A stretch of DNA of 34,814 nucleotides from Bacteroidota bacterium (GTDB taxonomy: Bacteria; Bacteroidota; Bacteroidia; Chitinophagales; Chitinophagaceae). The position numbers were made by a program, and so were the translations under genes. The notes under the pieces were generated by a model that saw nothing but the letters and a program-made list of their open reading frames with translations, made no database searches and was not told the DNA's origin. Below are positions 34,793-34,814 of the stretch, in pieces (the stretch's first letter is position 1; every line of letters begins with the position of its first letter). The stretch is from NCBI GenBank assembly GCA_018267875.1, contig JAFDXP010000030.1, forward strand, positions 1 to 34,814, read 5' to 3'.

Positions 34793-34814
34793 ATAAATTA
34801 GTTATCTCATTGAA

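Noticed and set aside
30400-34814. A defence island centred on the SNF2 helicase
   Set aside because: No restriction, methylase, nuclease or toxin-antitoxin partner genes are present in the window beside it; the two neighbours are unrelated ruins.
1-34814. CRISPR arrays, rRNA genes, replication origin
   Set aside because: No regularly spaced direct repeats, no rRNA sequence and no cluster of DnaA boxes were seen on reading through.

Overview
The window looks like a chromosomal segment of a member of the Bacteroidota, probably near the Chitinophagales/Sphingobacteriales. The evidence is AT-rich DNA, start codons without clear Shine-Dalgarno sequences, many copies of the Bacteroidota -7 promoter box TAnnTTTG (some with a TTTG -33 box about 18-22 nt upstream), and family content typical of the phylum: a DUF5686/CarboxypepD_reg protein, DUF1573, 63-aa cold-shock proteins, lipoproteins with a Cys lipobox and several small outer-membrane barrels. 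The assignment is inferred from these traits and not from a database search.

Layout. 1-2,090: an accessory-looking edge. It has the 5' end of a group IIC intron inserted right behind an intrinsic terminator, a two-gene unit (4-TM protein and a frame-disrupted lipoprotein), a G8 tract and a doubtful ORF. 2,190-12,590: housekeeping and metabolic genes. These are an ALDH7-type aldehyde dehydrogenase, lepA, a possible 35-aa membrane peptide, a lipoprotein, lysS, an outer-membrane barrel, a pirin, a DUF1648 membrane protein, an MFS transporter and a DedA protein. 12,686-16,821: a cell-elongation unit, mrdA (PBP2) - rodA - MBL hydrolase, without mreBCD beside it. 17,012-21,898: tRNA-Gln, then acyl-CoA genes: a thiolase divergent from a PaaK-like adenylate-forming enzyme, followed by a long-chain acyl-CoA ligase. 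21,998-27,750: an outer-membrane protein, lipoprotein MsrA, tRNA-Ser, two cold-shock genes in tandem, another barrel, a FadA-type thiolase, a CoA-binding protein and a DUF1573 protein. 27,840-30,362: a large DUF5686 surface protein. 30,489-34,814: a second accessory-looking edge, with a decayed RibD/DHFR-family pseudogene, an intact 1,168-aa SWIM-SNF2 helicase and the broken N-terminus of a tyrosine recombinase.

How the genes fit together. PBP2 and RodA form the elongation peptidoglycan synthase. The two thiolases and two CoA-ligase-type enzymes suggest fatty-acid or aromatic-acid activation and beta-oxidation, although FadB and acyl-CoA dehydrogenase genes are not in the window. LepA, LysS, the two tRNAs and the cold-shock proteins serve translation and RNA handling.

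I found no convincing new multi-gene system. The best leads are the intron-behind-terminator junction, the broken lipoprotein gene with a G8 tract upstream, the 35-aa peptide, the set of promoters lying within about 10 nt of start codons (possible leaderless mRNAs), and the helicase sitting between two gene ruins.
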